Assembly (NCBI RefSeq): GCF_003316845.1
Contig: NZ_QMIK01000005.1
Coordinates: forward strand, 343,832-407,831
DNA length: 64,000 bases
Direction: 5' to 3'
From: Cognataquiflexum aquatile
GTDB lineage: Bacteria > Bacteroidota > Bacteroidia > Cytophagales > Cyclobacteriaceae
A model generated the notes under the pieces. The model did no database searches and was not told where the DNA came from. It worked only from the letters and a program-made list of their open reading frames with translations. A program made the position numbers and the translations under genes. The number at the start of each line of letters is the position of its first letter. Position 1 is the stretch's first letter. Shown piece by piece: positions 32,529-41,805 of the stretch.

Positions 32529-32978
32529 TTACCCTCGCAGTTTGTCAAGCAGAAAATTTAACTGACTGACTTCCTGCTGGTTTAATTGTATCAGGTTATT
32601 GTTTTGATTCAGAATTTCCTCTTGAAGTTGGTTGAGCAATTGAAGACCCTTTTCAGTAATCATGATATCTACCTGACGTCTATCTGCGGGGCATTCTTCC
32701 CTGAGGACAAGCCCTTTTTGTTTTAACTTCTCCACCAAGCGAGATGCATTTGACATCTTATTCAACATTCTATCCTGTATGGAAGAAACTGTAATGGGAT
32801 TTCCGTTTTGCCCCCTAAGGATCCTCAACACATTGTATTGCTCCGGTGAAAGACCATAAGGCTTTAAGAAATTGTTTTGCTTTGTGACGATATAGCTTTG
32901 CGTAAAAAGGATATTTACGATGGCTTTGCTGTAGTCATCTTTAAATTCCTTCTGCTGTATTTCGTCTTCCAATCTCAT
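32529..32978 (-). CDS. MarR-family transcriptional regulator
   Basis: A 149-residue winged-helix regulator. LSPEQYNVLRILRGQNGNPITVSSI is the first part of the DNA-binding domain, MSNASRLVEKLKQKGLV the recognition helix, and REECPADRRQVDIMITEKG the wing with the conserved DRR. The ATG at 32978 (MRLEDEIQQ) is preferred over an upstream ATG because a candidate operator covers that region. Together with yceI, dioxygenase and esterase genes it resembles an MhqR-type repressor of an electrophile-response set. Confidence 0.9.
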   Translation of the reverse strand: MRLEDEIQQKEFKDDYSKAIVNILFTQSYIVTKQNNFLKPYGLSPEQYNVLRILRGQNGNPITVSSIQDRMLNKMSNASRLVEKLKQKGLVLREECPADRRQVDIMITEKGLQLLNQLQEEILNQNNNLIQLNQQEVSQLNFLLDKLRG

Positions 32979-32997
32979 GTGTATAAAATGTCTTTGT

Positions 32998-33009
32998 ATT
33001 AAATGTATA
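32998..33009. promoter_or_regulatory. Second copy of the putative MarR operator core, before marR
   Basis: ATTAAATGTATA matches the core of the palindrome at 32488-32506 exactly and lies 20-31 nt upstream of the marR start. It sits inside a wider set of ATGTATATACAT-type inverted repeats. This is the usual position for autorepression. Confidence 0.55.
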
Positions 33010-33228
33010 TACATACAAATGTATCAAAAAGTTTCAAATGATTTCTGTTTTTCAAAAATTTATTTGAAATAATCTAAAAAAAAATAATCTGTACGTACGC
33101 AATGATGTCAGAAGATTTGAAATCTATTCAAATTCTGGGGTGCGGACTTAAATGCCAGGTACATAGGTCTTCCGTCCCGGATGAAGAGGAATATGGGGCT
33201 ACTGGCAAGTAGTGGATAACAATTAAAA

Positions 33229-34029
33229 TTAAAACTGCCTCATCCAGTCCCCAATGAGCCTATTGATTTCATCGGGTTTTTCGATACAGCTGCTATGACC
33301 CGCTCCCGGTACCATATGCAATACTGAATTGGGAATAGACATTTGGATAAACTTTGCTTTTTCGGGCTTGGTGGCCACATCCTCGTCTCCCACTACGATC
33401 ATGGTGGGACATTTTATGCTTCGGATTTCTTCCTCTACACCTTTCCGATGGATAACGGCTTCCACAGATTTGGTGATGGACTTTTTGTTGGATTGAAGTT
33501 CTTTTACCCACTTTTTATAAGCATCCCCGTTTTTTGGGTTTTCGAGCCAACTTTGCGCAAACATGATCTTCATCACGGAGCCGGCAACTGTTGGAATGAT
33601 ACCAAACCATTTGACGATTCCATTCAAAAATTTATACTTTGGGAGGTTTTCTACGGGTTCAGGACTTGCAGAAGTCTCCAGCAAAGCCAGACTTTTTACT
33701 TTTTCGGGAAATCTAGCTGCAACCCGCATCCCAACAAATCCACCCATAGAAAGCCCAACAAAATGAACCGGCTTGCCTACAAGTTTATCTATCAGGTCTA
33801 CTGCATCCAAAGTCAGCAAATCCATGTCAATGGGTCCGTCAGTCACTTCGGATTGACCTTGTCCTCTGTGGTCATAAGCGATGACAGTGTAATTCTGTTT
33901 TAAAAAATCAACCTGACTCTGAAACATCTTTTGACTCCAAAGTAATCCATGTGAAAAGACGATTACTTCTTTTCCTTCGCCTTCTTTGGTATAAAAAAGC
34001 TTTGTCGTGTTGAGCTGAATGTGTGGCAT
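33229..34029 (-). CDS. Alpha/beta-fold hydrolase
   Basis: A 266-residue hydrolase. Oxyanion motif FSHGLLWS, DHRGQGQS, nucleophile elbow GLSMGGFVGM (Ser near residue 94), Asp region VVGDEDVATKP, and catalytic His in GAGHSSCIEKP. The family includes haloperoxidases, esterases and 3-oxoadipate enol-lactonases, and the substrate cannot be fixed by eye. The 214 bases between it and marR carry no recognisable gene. Confidence 0.85.
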   Translation of the reverse strand: MPHIQLNTTKLFYTKEGEGKEVIVFSHGLLWSQKMFQSQVDFLKQNYTVIAYDHRGQGQSEVTDGPIDMDLLTLDAVDLIDKLVGKPVHFVGLSMGGFVGMRVAARFPEKVKSLALLETSASPEPVENLPKYKFLNGIVKWFGIIPTVAGSVMKIMFAQSWLENPKNGDAYKKWVKELQSNKKSITKSVEAVIHRKGVEEEIRSIKCPTMIVVGDEDVATKPEKAKFIQMSIPNSVLHMVPGAGHSSCIEKPDEINRLIGDWMRQF

Positions 34030-34055
34030 AATGTTGTTGTACGAAGGATAGTTTA

Positions 34056-34177
34056 CTAAGTACCAAGTTTTGGAAAATATATTTGAATTTACTTTCTGAT
34101 TCCAGATCCTAGTTTTGTGTAAAAATAAGTCAACCCGAGCTTCCTTACCTGGTACTTGATACTTGGTTCTTGGTACT
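34056..34177. repeat. Inverted arms of 7-bp units (AGTACCA type)
   Basis: Four heptamers, read on the minus strand as AGTACCA, AGAACCA, AGTATCA and AGTACCA, occupy 34150-34177. A short oppositely oriented arm, AAGTACCAAGT, lies at about 34058-34068. The element sits between the amidohydrolase stop and the alpha/beta hydrolase start. Confidence 0.65.
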
Positions 34178-34182
34178 CAATT

Positions 34183-35775
34183 TCACCAATCCAAACCCGG
34201 CTGTTTCAATTTCCTGGATTCTTCCCGGTCTTTGTGCTGTTGTACAAGAGTACGGACATCCTGCAAGAGTTGTTTGGCATCGTAGACTATCCCATCTTTC
34301 ACTGTATATTTCACGCCTCCAACTCTGATCGGTTCATTGTTTTCATCAATCCGGATGGCGCCGGTGCCATATAAAACCTTGAGGTTCTGAAGTGGGTTTT
34401 CTTCCAAAATCACAAAGTCCGCCAACTTCCCGATTTCCACCGTTCCGATTTCATTTTCCATCCCCAAAGCCTCCGCGGCATACATAGTCGAGGACCTGAT
34501 GACTTCCAAAGGATGAAATCCTGCTTCCCTGAGCAACTCCATTTCCCTGATATAGGCAAATCCATACAATTGATAAATGAAACCCGAATCCGAGCCGGTA
34601 GTCACACGGCCTCCACGGTTTTTGTATTCATTGACAAAAGTCATCCAAAGGCGGTAATTTTCCTTCCATTGGATTTCCTCTTCTGTAGTCCAATCAAACC
34701 AATAGGATCCGTGGGATTCTCTGCTAGGTTTGTAAAAACGCCATAAGGAAGGAAGCGTATATTCCTCATGCCACTCTGCCCTTCTAGCACGCATCAGGTC
34801 ACGGTTAGCTTCATAGATATTGAAAGTGGGATCCAAAGTAAAATCCAGGTCCAACAACTCCTGCATCACTTTGTTCCAATGCTCTGAATACGGCGGCGCA
34901 GCCTGCTTCCAAAGCTTTCCTGCTTCTGCAAATCTGTGCTGTTCATTCTGATAATTATAATCAAGCCTGTAATCCTGAATGGTCCTGTCAGCAAAAAGTG
35001 CCTCAGGAAGCCCATACCAATGCTCCATTGTAGTCAGTCCTGCCCTTGCAGAATGGAGCACATTCCATCTCGCCACGTCCATCTGCGCATGATGCATCGA
35101 AGACCTCAAGCCGATTCTTTTGTTTTCTTCCAATGCTGCCTGCATCACTTCAGGTTTTGCACCAAAGAATTTGATTCCATCAGCTCCTTTTTTAGCATTG
35201 TCATTTACCCAAACCCTGGCCTCAGCGGCATTGGTAATGGGTTTTTCTGAACCCTGCCCAAAACTTGTGTACGCAAACAAACGCGGTGCTGTGATGGTGT
35301 TGGCTGCGGATTTTCTTTTATGGTCAAGCACCCAACTCAGTCCATTACCGGCCGAGGGGTCTTTTACGGTAGTGATGCCATGTGACATCCAAAGTTTGAA
35401 AACATATTCAGCGGGAGTGCCCTGTCCTGAACCTCCTATATGCCCGTGCATATCAATGAATCCCGGCAAAAGGTAATGTCCTGCAAGTTCCATCACTTTG
35501 TCATTTGGCCCGGCTTTTGGCCTTCGGTCTTCCTTGATGGGAATACCGGGATAACCTACAACTGTTATTTCCGTGATCCTGTTCTTTTGGACAACAATAT
35601 CGACAGGACCAATTGGCGGTGAGCCTGTCCCATCGATCAATGTTACTCCGCGAATGATCAACTTGTCATATGGGCCTTCCCCTTCTTTTCTGTCAGGAGA
35701 AGGCATGATCTGGGAAAAAATCTCTGAGGTAAAGAGAAAGAAGCTGAAAGCAAATAGAATCAATGTTTTTTTCAT
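34183..35775 (-). CDS. Exported amidohydrolase
   Basis: A 530-residue metal-dependent hydrolase with a signal peptide (MKKTLILFAFSFFLFTSEIF). Motifs: LPGFIDMHGHIGG with the HxH metal site, GITTVKDP, the region RSSMHHAQ, GSDSGF with the conserved Asp, and EIGTVEIGKLADFVILEENP near the end. The ATG at 35775 is preferred because it begins the signal peptide. Homologues include imidazolonepropionase- and prolidase-like enzymes in the periplasm; the substrate is unknown. Confidence 0.85.
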   Translation of the reverse strand: MKKTLILFAFSFFLFTSEIFSQIMPSPDRKEGEGPYDKLIIRGVTLIDGTGSPPIGPVDIVVQKNRITEITVVGYPGIPIKEDRRPKAGPNDKVMELAGHYLLPGFIDMHGHIGGSGQGTPAEYVFKLWMSHGITTVKDPSAGNGLSWVLDHKRKSAANTITAPRLFAYTSFGQGSEKPITNAAEARVWVNDNAKKGADGIKFFGAKPEVMQAALEENKRIGLRSSMHHAQMDVARWNVLHSARAGLTTMEHWYGLPEALFADRTIQDYRLDYNYQNEQHRFAEAGKLWKQAAPPYSEHWNKVMQELLDLDFTLDPTFNIYEANRDLMRARRAEWHEEYTLPSLWRFYKPSRESHGSYWFDWTTEEEIQWKENYRLWMTFVNEYKNRGGRVTTGSDSGFIYQLYGFAYIREMELLREAGFHPLEVIRSSTMYAAEALGMENEIGTVEIGKLADFVILEENPLQNLKVLYGTGAIRIDENNEPIRVGGVKYTVKDGIVYDAKQLLQDVRTLVQQHKDREESRKLKQPGLDW

Positions 35776-35821
35776 GGCTGGTGGATTTGACAGGATCAAA
35801 ATAATCCTTTTCCACCCAATA

Positions 35822-35859
35822 AAAAAACCGACCATCCCAATGAAGAGGATAGTCGGTTC
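35822..35859 (-). terminator. Terminator after the 35882-36331 gene
   Basis: On the minus strand AACCGAC and GTCGGTT pair, extended by GGAT/ATCC across a mismatch, followed by a T7 run. It separates the barrel-like gene from the amidohydrolase gene. Confidence 0.75.
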
Positions 35860-35881
35860 TGTTAAGTAGGAGGTCTATATA

Positions 35882-36331
35882 CTACTCTTTTTCCTTCCTG
35901 AAAGTATAGCGAAGGCCAATATTTCCTCTAAATCCAATCATTCCAATATCAAAATTCACATTCGGTGTTGCTTCCATAAGAATTGAAAAATTCCGATGTT
36001 CTTGGATGGGTTTGAAAGTCAACCCTAAAGGCAATCCAACTCTTGCTCCTCCATTTTCAAATACGCCTAACATTACGCCTGCATGTAAATTAACCCAATC
36101 TGACCTCTTAAAATTTCTATGAAACATTCCTTCGACTCCAAGAGGAGTATCAAGTAGGTCCGTTGCGAGGAACCTTAATTCACCAAAATACTTTTTCTCA
36201 TTATCTGTTCCAACTCCGATTTGACTAAATAGGCCACTATTGTACACTCCCACATGTACTTGGGCATGAGCCTGAATTGAAATAAAAAGGCCAAAAATTA
36301 AAATAATGGCAAAGGATCTGATTTTATTCAT
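35882..36331 (-). CDS. Exported beta-barrel-like hypothetical protein
   Basis: A 149-residue protein with a clear signal peptide (about residues 1-23, ending AHAQ) and then alternating beta strands: VHVGVYNSGLFSQIGVGT, LHAGVMLGVFENGG and FRGNIGLRYTF ending with an aromatic residue before a charged tail. This suggests a small outer-membrane barrel. No family is recognised. Confidence 0.75.
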   Translation of the reverse strand: MNKIRSFAIILIFGLFISIQAHAQVHVGVYNSGLFSQIGVGTDNEKKYFGELRFLATDLLDTPLGVEGMFHRNFKRSDWVNLHAGVMLGVFENGGARVGLPLGLTFKPIQEHRNFSILMEATPNVNFDIGMIGFRGNIGLRYTFRKEKE

Positions 36332-36420
36332 GTTTTTTATTGGTTTGATTTATATAAGACAAAAATAGTTTTTAATTCCAATCTACCAAAAAGAAAGTTG
36401 ATCATCCCAACGTGGACAAA

Positions 36421-36457
36421 AAAAGGCCTTTGAGAATTTTATTCCCAAAGGCCTTTT
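36421..36457. terminator. Bidirectional terminator after the ABC permease gene
   Basis: AAAAGGCCTTTG and CAAAGGCCTTTT pair around 13 nt with A and T runs on both sides. It lies 172 nt past the permease stop on the minus strand, between it and the barrel-like gene. Confidence 0.8.
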
Positions 36458-36545
36458 TGCATTTTTTATTTCATTTACAAAATGAAAATCTTAATAAAAC
36501 GTATCAAAAAACAAGCAATCCTAAGTTTCTGAAACAATATCTATA

Positions 36546-36576
36546 AGTATCAAATATCAATTAGTATCAAATACCT
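36546..36576. repeat. Short array of AGTATCA-type 7-bp units
   Basis: AGTATCA, AATATCA, a 3-nt break, AGTATCA and AATACCT follow one another. The units resemble the AGTACCA array at 34150. It is intergenic, downstream of the permease gene. Confidence 0.55.
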
Positions 36577-36628
36577 TTGAATTGACAGTTAACTTTGGAA
36601 CTCCCAAAATAACTCATTATATAAAGTA

Positions 36629-39148
36629 TTACCCCCGTAGAATCTCCATAGGAGGCATCTTCACGATTTTGCGACCATTGAGCCAGCCTAGCAAAATTGT
36701 CAATGCCGTAATGGCTACATAGACTATCAACGCTTCTTTGTATGCACCTCTAAATGGCAACTCAAACACAAACTCACTTAGCAACCATGTTGCCAAAAAG
36801 GAAAGCAAAATCCCGCTCAGAGAAGCCAAAGAACCCAAAAAGAAATATTCCAAGGTATTGATCTTGCTGACCAAACCGCTGTCTGCACCTAGTGTCCGTA
36901 GCAAAATGCTTTCCCGCATCCTTTGATACTTGCTGATGATCAGTGAACTGATCAAAACCAAAATCCCGGTAATGATGCTGAAGAAAGCCATGAATTGGAT
37001 CACAAAACTGATCTTGCCGAGAATCTCTTCCAAAGTCTCCACTATTGCCCCCAAGTTGATCACGGAGATATTTGGAAACTCCCTCACAATCTCTGATTGC
37101 ACATCTGCGGCCTGTCGGTCATTCTTGGTTTTGGTAATCAGCACATGAAACTTCGGCGCATTGTTCAGGACATTTTCAGGAAATAAGACAAGAAAATTCG
37201 TGGAGACCTGATTGAACTTTACCTCCCTGAAACTTCCTACATAAGTCGTAATGGGCCTTCCCTGCACATTGAAGATAATTTCATCGCCCAATTTGATCCC
37301 TGTTCGCGTAGCATATCCCTGATCGAAAGAGACAAATACAGAATCTCCGGGATTGGTCACTTTCCTTAGCTCTCCGCTCAACAGTCTTTCAGAACTGATC
37401 AAAGTGTCTCTGTAGGTCACCCTAAATTCCCTGTTGTATAATCCCCGAGAACGTTTTTCCTCTTCAGGCAAAGTGTCATTTCCTTTTTTGGTAAGCCCGT
37501 TGATTGACTCCAATCCCATAGTAACAATGGGAACCTGCTGCATGATGGGAAGGTCTTTGCTTCGGATTTTATCTGCGACTGCCTCTACCTGATGCGTTTG
37601 GATGTCAAAAAGCAGCATGTTTGGTTGGTCCTTTTTGTCTGCAAACTTTGCTTCATCCAACAATTGGTTTTGGACAAAAAACAAGGTACTGATCATGGCT
37701 GTACCTAGACCAATGGTCGCTATCAGGGAAACAGTTTGGTTGTTTGGTCGATACAGATTAGCCAAAGATTGTCTGATAGGATACTGCAGTGAAATCGGCA
37801 GAAACTTCCGGATCAGCCACATGATTCCAATCGCAACAGTCCAAAGAATCAGGAAGGCAAAAACCACAAATCCGGTAAAACCGAGTGCTTGCTTCCATCC
37901 ATTGAGCAGATAAAAGCTAAACCCGAAGACAAACAAAAGAATACCAAACACAACCGCCCAACGCAAGGGATCCTTGTTTATCTTGGTTTCTGCTTCCTCA
38001 GGCCGCAAAGTAGCCATCGGAGATACCTTTCTGATTTTCAACAAAGGCAACAAGGCAAATAAAATAGATACCAACAATCCGGTGATTACACCAAAGCCTA
38101 TACTTTTCCAAGAAATTGCGATGGTAACATCCACCGGAAGGAAATCCGCAAAAACAGCCGGTAAAATAAACTGCAAAATGCTCCCTAAAAGTGATCCAAA
38201 CAACGCGCCTGCCAAACCCATAATCACGATCTGAACCAGATAAATTTTCATCGCGGTCCAAGCTGAAACCCCAAGACATCTAAGCACAGCTACTGAAGCC
38301 AATTTCTCTTTTACAAAAACATTGACTGCACTCGCCACTCCCACACATCCGAGAAGTAAAGCAATAAAGGCAACCAAACTCAGGAAATTGGAAAGGTTTT
38401 CAAAAGACCGGCCTGTTTGTCTTTTCCTGTCTTCAACGGAGTCTGCATCGACTTTTTCTTCCTCCCATTGCTCCTCATATTTCTTCACCAAGTCATCAGG
38501 ATTGGTCAAATCATCCAATTGATAATACCTGACATATTCAAGCCTGCTGCCGTATTGGATCAGTCCGGTGGCCTCTACATATTCCATCGGAATGTACACC
38601 GCAGGAGCGACAGTGGCTGTAATCCCGGTTTGTCCAGGAACTTTCTGCAATTCTCCTTCTATATAAAAAGAAACGTTACCCACTTTGATGCTGTCCCCAA
38701 TTTCCGCATTGAATTGTGCCATCAGAAGTTTTTCTACCAAAGCCCTTTTGCCTCCTTTTCGAAAGGAAGCTTCTGCTTCAGCGGGGATGGTTTCTAATTT
38801 TCCATAGAAAGGAAAATCTCCTTCAAGCGCCCTAACCTGCGTCAGCCGGCTTGCACCTGTGGAAGGGAATGCGACCATACTGGCAAAGTTGATTTCCTCA
38901 GCGGTCGCCGTTGCCAACGAATCGGTAGGCTGTGGCCCAAGTGGCTTGTTATTTTCCAAGACCAAATCAGCACCTACAAGTTCTTTGGATTGTTGATCGA
39001 TTCCTTTCTTGAGGTTTTCACCAAAGGAACTGATGCCTACCAAAGCCGCAATTCCTACGACCATGGAAGAAACAAAAAGGAGGAGCCTTGAGAAATTTTT
39101 TCTAAAATCCCGGAAGGCCATTTTCAAGACCCAAGAAAAATCAGACAT
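36629..39148 (-). CDS. ABC transporter permease, FtsX family (YbbP-like)
   Basis: An 839-residue membrane protein with two FtsX modules. An N-terminal helix (about residues 17-40) leads to a large periplasmic domain. Three helices follow near 255-380, where VNVFVKEKLASVAVLRCLGVS is the FtsX signature. A middle helix pair and second periplasmic part precede three final helices near 705-830 with SKYQRMRESILLRTLGAD. It overlaps its ATPase gene by 8 nt. The divergent TesA-like gene reproduces the E. coli tesA-ybbA-ybbP arrangement. The transported molecule is unknown. Confidence 0.9.
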   Translation of the reverse strand: MSDFSWVLKMAFRDFRKNFSRLLLFVSSMVVGIAALVGISSFGENLKKGIDQQSKELVGADLVLENNKPLGPQPTDSLATATAEEINFASMVAFPSTGASRLTQVRALEGDFPFYGKLETIPAEAEASFRKGGKRALVEKLLMAQFNAEIGDSIKVGNVSFYIEGELQKVPGQTGITATVAPAVYIPMEYVEATGLIQYGSRLEYVRYYQLDDLTNPDDLVKKYEEQWEEEKVDADSVEDRKRQTGRSFENLSNFLSLVAFIALLLGCVGVASAVNVFVKEKLASVAVLRCLGVSAWTAMKIYLVQIVIMGLAGALFGSLLGSILQFILPAVFADFLPVDVTIAISWKSIGFGVITGLLVSILFALLPLLKIRKVSPMATLRPEEAETKINKDPLRWAVVFGILLFVFGFSFYLLNGWKQALGFTGFVVFAFLILWTVAIGIMWLIRKFLPISLQYPIRQSLANLYRPNNQTVSLIATIGLGTAMISTLFFVQNQLLDEAKFADKKDQPNMLLFDIQTHQVEAVADKIRSKDLPIMQQVPIVTMGLESINGLTKKGNDTLPEEEKRSRGLYNREFRVTYRDTLISSERLLSGELRKVTNPGDSVFVSFDQGYATRTGIKLGDEIIFNVQGRPITTYVGSFREVKFNQVSTNFLVLFPENVLNNAPKFHVLITKTKNDRQAADVQSEIVREFPNISVINLGAIVETLEEILGKISFVIQFMAFFSIITGILVLISSLIISKYQRMRESILLRTLGADSGLVSKINTLEYFFLGSLASLSGILLSFLATWLLSEFVFELPFRGAYKEALIVYVAITALTILLGWLNGRKIVKMPPMEILRG

Positions 39149-39818
39149 GGCTGCCCTCCTGGATTTTACCGCCTTTGATATTGATGATGCGGTTTGTTCT
39201 CTTCGCTAATTCCGGATCATGGGTGACCAAAATAAGTGTGGTGCCCTGTTCCTTGTTCATATCAAAAATCAGGTCTTCTATCATTTCACCTGTTTCTGTA
39301 TCGAGATTACCTGTAGGCTCATCTGCAAAAAGTATTTTAGGTTCATTTGCAAAAGCCCTGGCGATAGACACCCGCTGCTGTTCTCCACCCGAAAGCTGAG
39401 AAGGATAATGGGTTACCCGATCTCCCAATCCAACTTTGGTCAGCAGCTCGGTGGCTTTTGCTTTTGCATCCTTTCTTTTCTTGAGTTCAAGGGGCACCAT
39501 TACATTTTCCAAGGCGGTAAGGGTAGGCAGCAATTGGAAATTCTGGAAAATAAACCCGATGTTTTTACTCCTTACTTCGGCCCGTTGGTCTTCAGACAGC
39601 TTTTCGAAGGCATTGCCTGCCAATACCACAGATCCTGTACTGGCGGAATCTAATCCTGCACAGAGTCCGAGCAGAGTGGTTTTTCCGCTTCCCGAAGGGC
39701 CTACGATGGAGATGCTTTCTCCTGCTTGGATATCAAAATTTACCTGGTCTAGGACTGTCAGTTTTCTTGTGCCGCTTTGGTAGGTTTTGGACACATCCTT
39801 TACACTCAATATGCTCAT
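39141..39818 (-). CDS. ABC transporter ATP-binding protein (YbbA/LolD-like)
   Basis: A 225-residue ATPase with Walker A GPSGSGKTTLL near residue 40, Q-loop FQNFQLLPTLTALENV, signature LSGGEQQRVSIARA, Walker B ILFADEPTGNLD and the switch His in LVTHD. This is the MacB/LolD/YbbA type that drives mechanotransmission across the periplasm. It is encoded just before the permease, overlapping it by 8 nt. Confidence 0.93.
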   Translation of the reverse strand: MSILSVKDVSKTYQSGTRKLTVLDQVNFDIQAGESISIVGPSGSGKTTLLGLCAGLDSASTGSVVLAGNAFEKLSEDQRAEVRSKNIGFIFQNFQLLPTLTALENVMVPLELKKRKDAKAKATELLTKVGLGDRVTHYPSQLSGGEQQRVSIARAFANEPKILFADEPTGNLDTETGEMIEDLIFDMNKEQGTTLILVTHDPELAKRTNRIINIKGGKIQEGSHV

Positions 39819-39910
39819 AAAAATCTTTGTGGATTGGTTTTGACAATAACACCATCAAACGGCCAAATGGTTTGATTCGTTGGGTTTAAATATAAAAGGA
39901 AAGGATGGGG

Positions 39911-39943
39911 TTTGAACAAAATAGCTGAAAAATTGTAGATTTG
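39911..39943 (+). promoter_or_regulatory. Promoter of the TesA-like gene
   Basis: TTTG (39911-39914), 21 nt, then TAGATTTG (39936-39943), an exact TAnnTTTG, about 20 nt before the ATG at 39963. Confidence 0.6.
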
Positions 39944-39962
39944 ATGGTAACAAGAATAAAAA

Positions 39963-40631
39963 ATGAAAACATTCAGTAATTACTCAATTCTTTTTTTGTT
40001 GGTTTTTTCAATTGCCTGCGGTTCAAAAAATGAAAAAACATCTGAATCTGAATCAACCTCAAAAACTGAAACAGCTCAATCAAAAAAACTAATCCTGTTT
40101 TTCGGGAACAGTCTTACTGCCGGATATGGAATTGAAGCCGAGGACGCATTCCCGGGACTGACTGCCGCTAGGATAGACAGTCTTGGTTTGAACTACAGGG
40201 TCATCAATGCTGGATTGAGTGGAGAAACGACAGCTAGCGGATTGAGCCGTTTGGATTGGTTTTTGGAAGAAGAACCGGCAATTTTTATTTTAGAATTAGG
40301 CGGAAATGATGGATTGAGGGGAATCACGCCTTCTGAGACCAAGAAAAATCTGAAAGGAATCATCCAATTGGTGCGGGGAAAATATCCTGAAACAATTATA
40401 GTTTTGGCCGGAATGCAGATTCCCCCTAATATGGGACAGGAATACACCAAAGAATTTTCAGAATTATTTCCCCAAGTAGCTGCTGAAGAAAATGTCGAAT
40501 TGATTCCATTTTTATTGGAAGGTGTGGCAGGGAACCCTGACCTCAACCTACCCGACGGAATCCATCCTACTGAAGAAGGTCATTTGATAGTTTTTCAAAC
40601 CATTTGGAAAAGCATCGAAAACCTACTTTAA
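39963..40631 (+). CDS. Lipid-anchored SGNH esterase (TesA/arylesterase-like)
   Basis: A 222-residue lipoprotein (SIACGS, Cys near residue 19). The four SGNH blocks are all present: FFGNSLTAGYG (Ser nucleophile), AGLSGETTASG (Gly), LELGGNDGLRG (Asn) and DGIHPTEEGH (Asp and His). TesA-like enzymes are periplasmic thioesterases, lysophospholipases or arylesterases. It is divergent from the YbbA/YbbP-like transporter, a link conserved in other phyla that suggests a shared lipid task. Confidence 0.9.
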   Translation: MKTFSNYSILFLLVFSIACGSKNEKTSESESTSKTETAQSKKLILFFGNSLTAGYGIEAEDAFPGLTAARIDSLGLNYRVINAGLSGETTASGLSRLDWFLEEEPAIFILELGGNDGLRGITPSETKKNLKGIIQLVRGKYPETIIVLAGMQIPPNMGQEYTKEFSELFPQVAAEENVELIPFLLEGVAGNPDLNLPDGIHPTEEGHLIVFQTIWKSIENLL

Positions 40632-40792
40632 ATCAAATTAAATCAGTTGGGATTTTGCCTTGAATCACTTGTAAAGTGATTATTAAAAAATACTTTACAA
40701 TCTTTTCTTTCGTTTTTTTTCAAAATTCAAGTAGAAGTATTAAATTTTGGATGAAATTATAAATTTTTATTTCATCCCAAACCACTACCTGA

Positions 40793-41764
40793 ATGAAGAA
40801 AATTTTGAAGATTGCTGCCTATCTGGTGACAGCTTTAGTATTGGTAATTATTGGCGCCGTGGCCTATGTGTCATTTGCCTTACCCAATGTTGGTCCGGCT
40901 GATCCGGAATTTAAAGTGGAGATCACCCCTGAGAAAATTGAACATGGCAAATACTTGGCAAACCATGTGATGGTGTGTATTGACTGCCATTCCAAAAGGG
41001 ATTTTAGCCTCTTTTCAGCACCCCCAATTCCGGGAACAGAAGCCACAGGTGGAGAAAGATTCGATGCTACGATGGGATTTCCCGGGGTATTTATTTCTCC
41101 AAATATCACTCCATTTGGAATCGGGGAATGGACAGACGGTGAATTATTCAGGTTGATTACCACGGGAGTAAGACGGGACGGCACTCCCATCTTCCCAATC
41201 ATGCCTTACCACAGTTATGGCAAAATGGATGTTTCAGACATTGAGGCAGTGATCGCCTATATCAGAAGCGTAGATCCGGTCGAAACAAGTCATCCCAAAT
41301 CCAAGCCTGATTTTCCGTTCAACCTTATCATGAGAACGATGCCTGTCGAAGCTTCATTTACCAAAAAACCTGATCCAAGCAATCAGGTAGCTTATGGAGG
41401 ATACTTGGTCAACGCAAGCGCTTGTGCGGATTGTCATACCAAATTTGAGGATGGTGCTTACGTCGGAGAACCAATGGCGGGAGGCAGGGAATTTGCCTTT
41501 CCTGACGGTATCCTAACTACTCCCAATTTAACCCCTCATGCCACAGGATTAGCAAATTGGACGGAGGAGATGTTTTTGCAGCGATTCAAAATGTATTCAG
41601 AAAACTATACAGCAGAAAAACTCAAACCGGGTGATTTCCAGAGCATCATGCCTTGGGTAATGTATGCGGGGATGAAGGAGGAGGACCTAAAGGCCATTTT
41701 TGCCTATCTTAAATCACTGCCCCCTACAGACAATACAATAGTAAAATTCAAACCGAAAAGTTGA
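40793..41764 (+). CDS. Membrane-anchored diheme cytochrome c
   Basis: A 323-residue protein with an N-terminal membrane anchor (about residues 5-27) and two cytochrome c domains with CIDCH near residue 63 and CADCH near residue 208. Each is followed by a TPNLTP/SPNITPFGIG-type motif and a WT(E/D) element (GEWTDGELFRLITTGV, ANWTEEMFLQRF). This arrangement resembles the cytochrome subunits of alcohol/aldehyde dehydrogenases. No dehydrogenase gene is adjacent, so its partner is unknown. Confidence 0.88.
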   Translation: MKKILKIAAYLVTALVLVIIGAVAYVSFALPNVGPADPEFKVEITPEKIEHGKYLANHVMVCIDCHSKRDFSLFSAPPIPGTEATGGERFDATMGFPGVFISPNITPFGIGEWTDGELFRLITTGVRRDGTPIFPIMPYHSYGKMDVSDIEAVIAYIRSVDPVETSHPKSKPDFPFNLIMRTMPVEASFTKKPDPSNQVAYGGYLVNASACADCHTKFEDGAYVGEPMAGGREFAFPDGILTTPNLTPHATGLANWTEEMFLQRFKMYSENYTAEKLKPGDFQSIMPWVMYAGMKEEDLKAIFAYLKSLPPTDNTIVKFKPKS

Positions 41765-41771
41765 AAAACAG

Positions 41772-41803
41772 GAGCCTGATAGATAAATCAGGCTCTTTTT
41801 TTT
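41772..41803. terminator. Terminator between the cytochrome gene and yraN
   Basis: GAGCCTGAT and ATCAGGCTC pair around AGATAA, then T8. It lies 7 nt after the cytochrome stop and 2 nt before the end of the convergent yraN gene. Confidence 0.85.
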
Positions 41804-41805
41804 GA

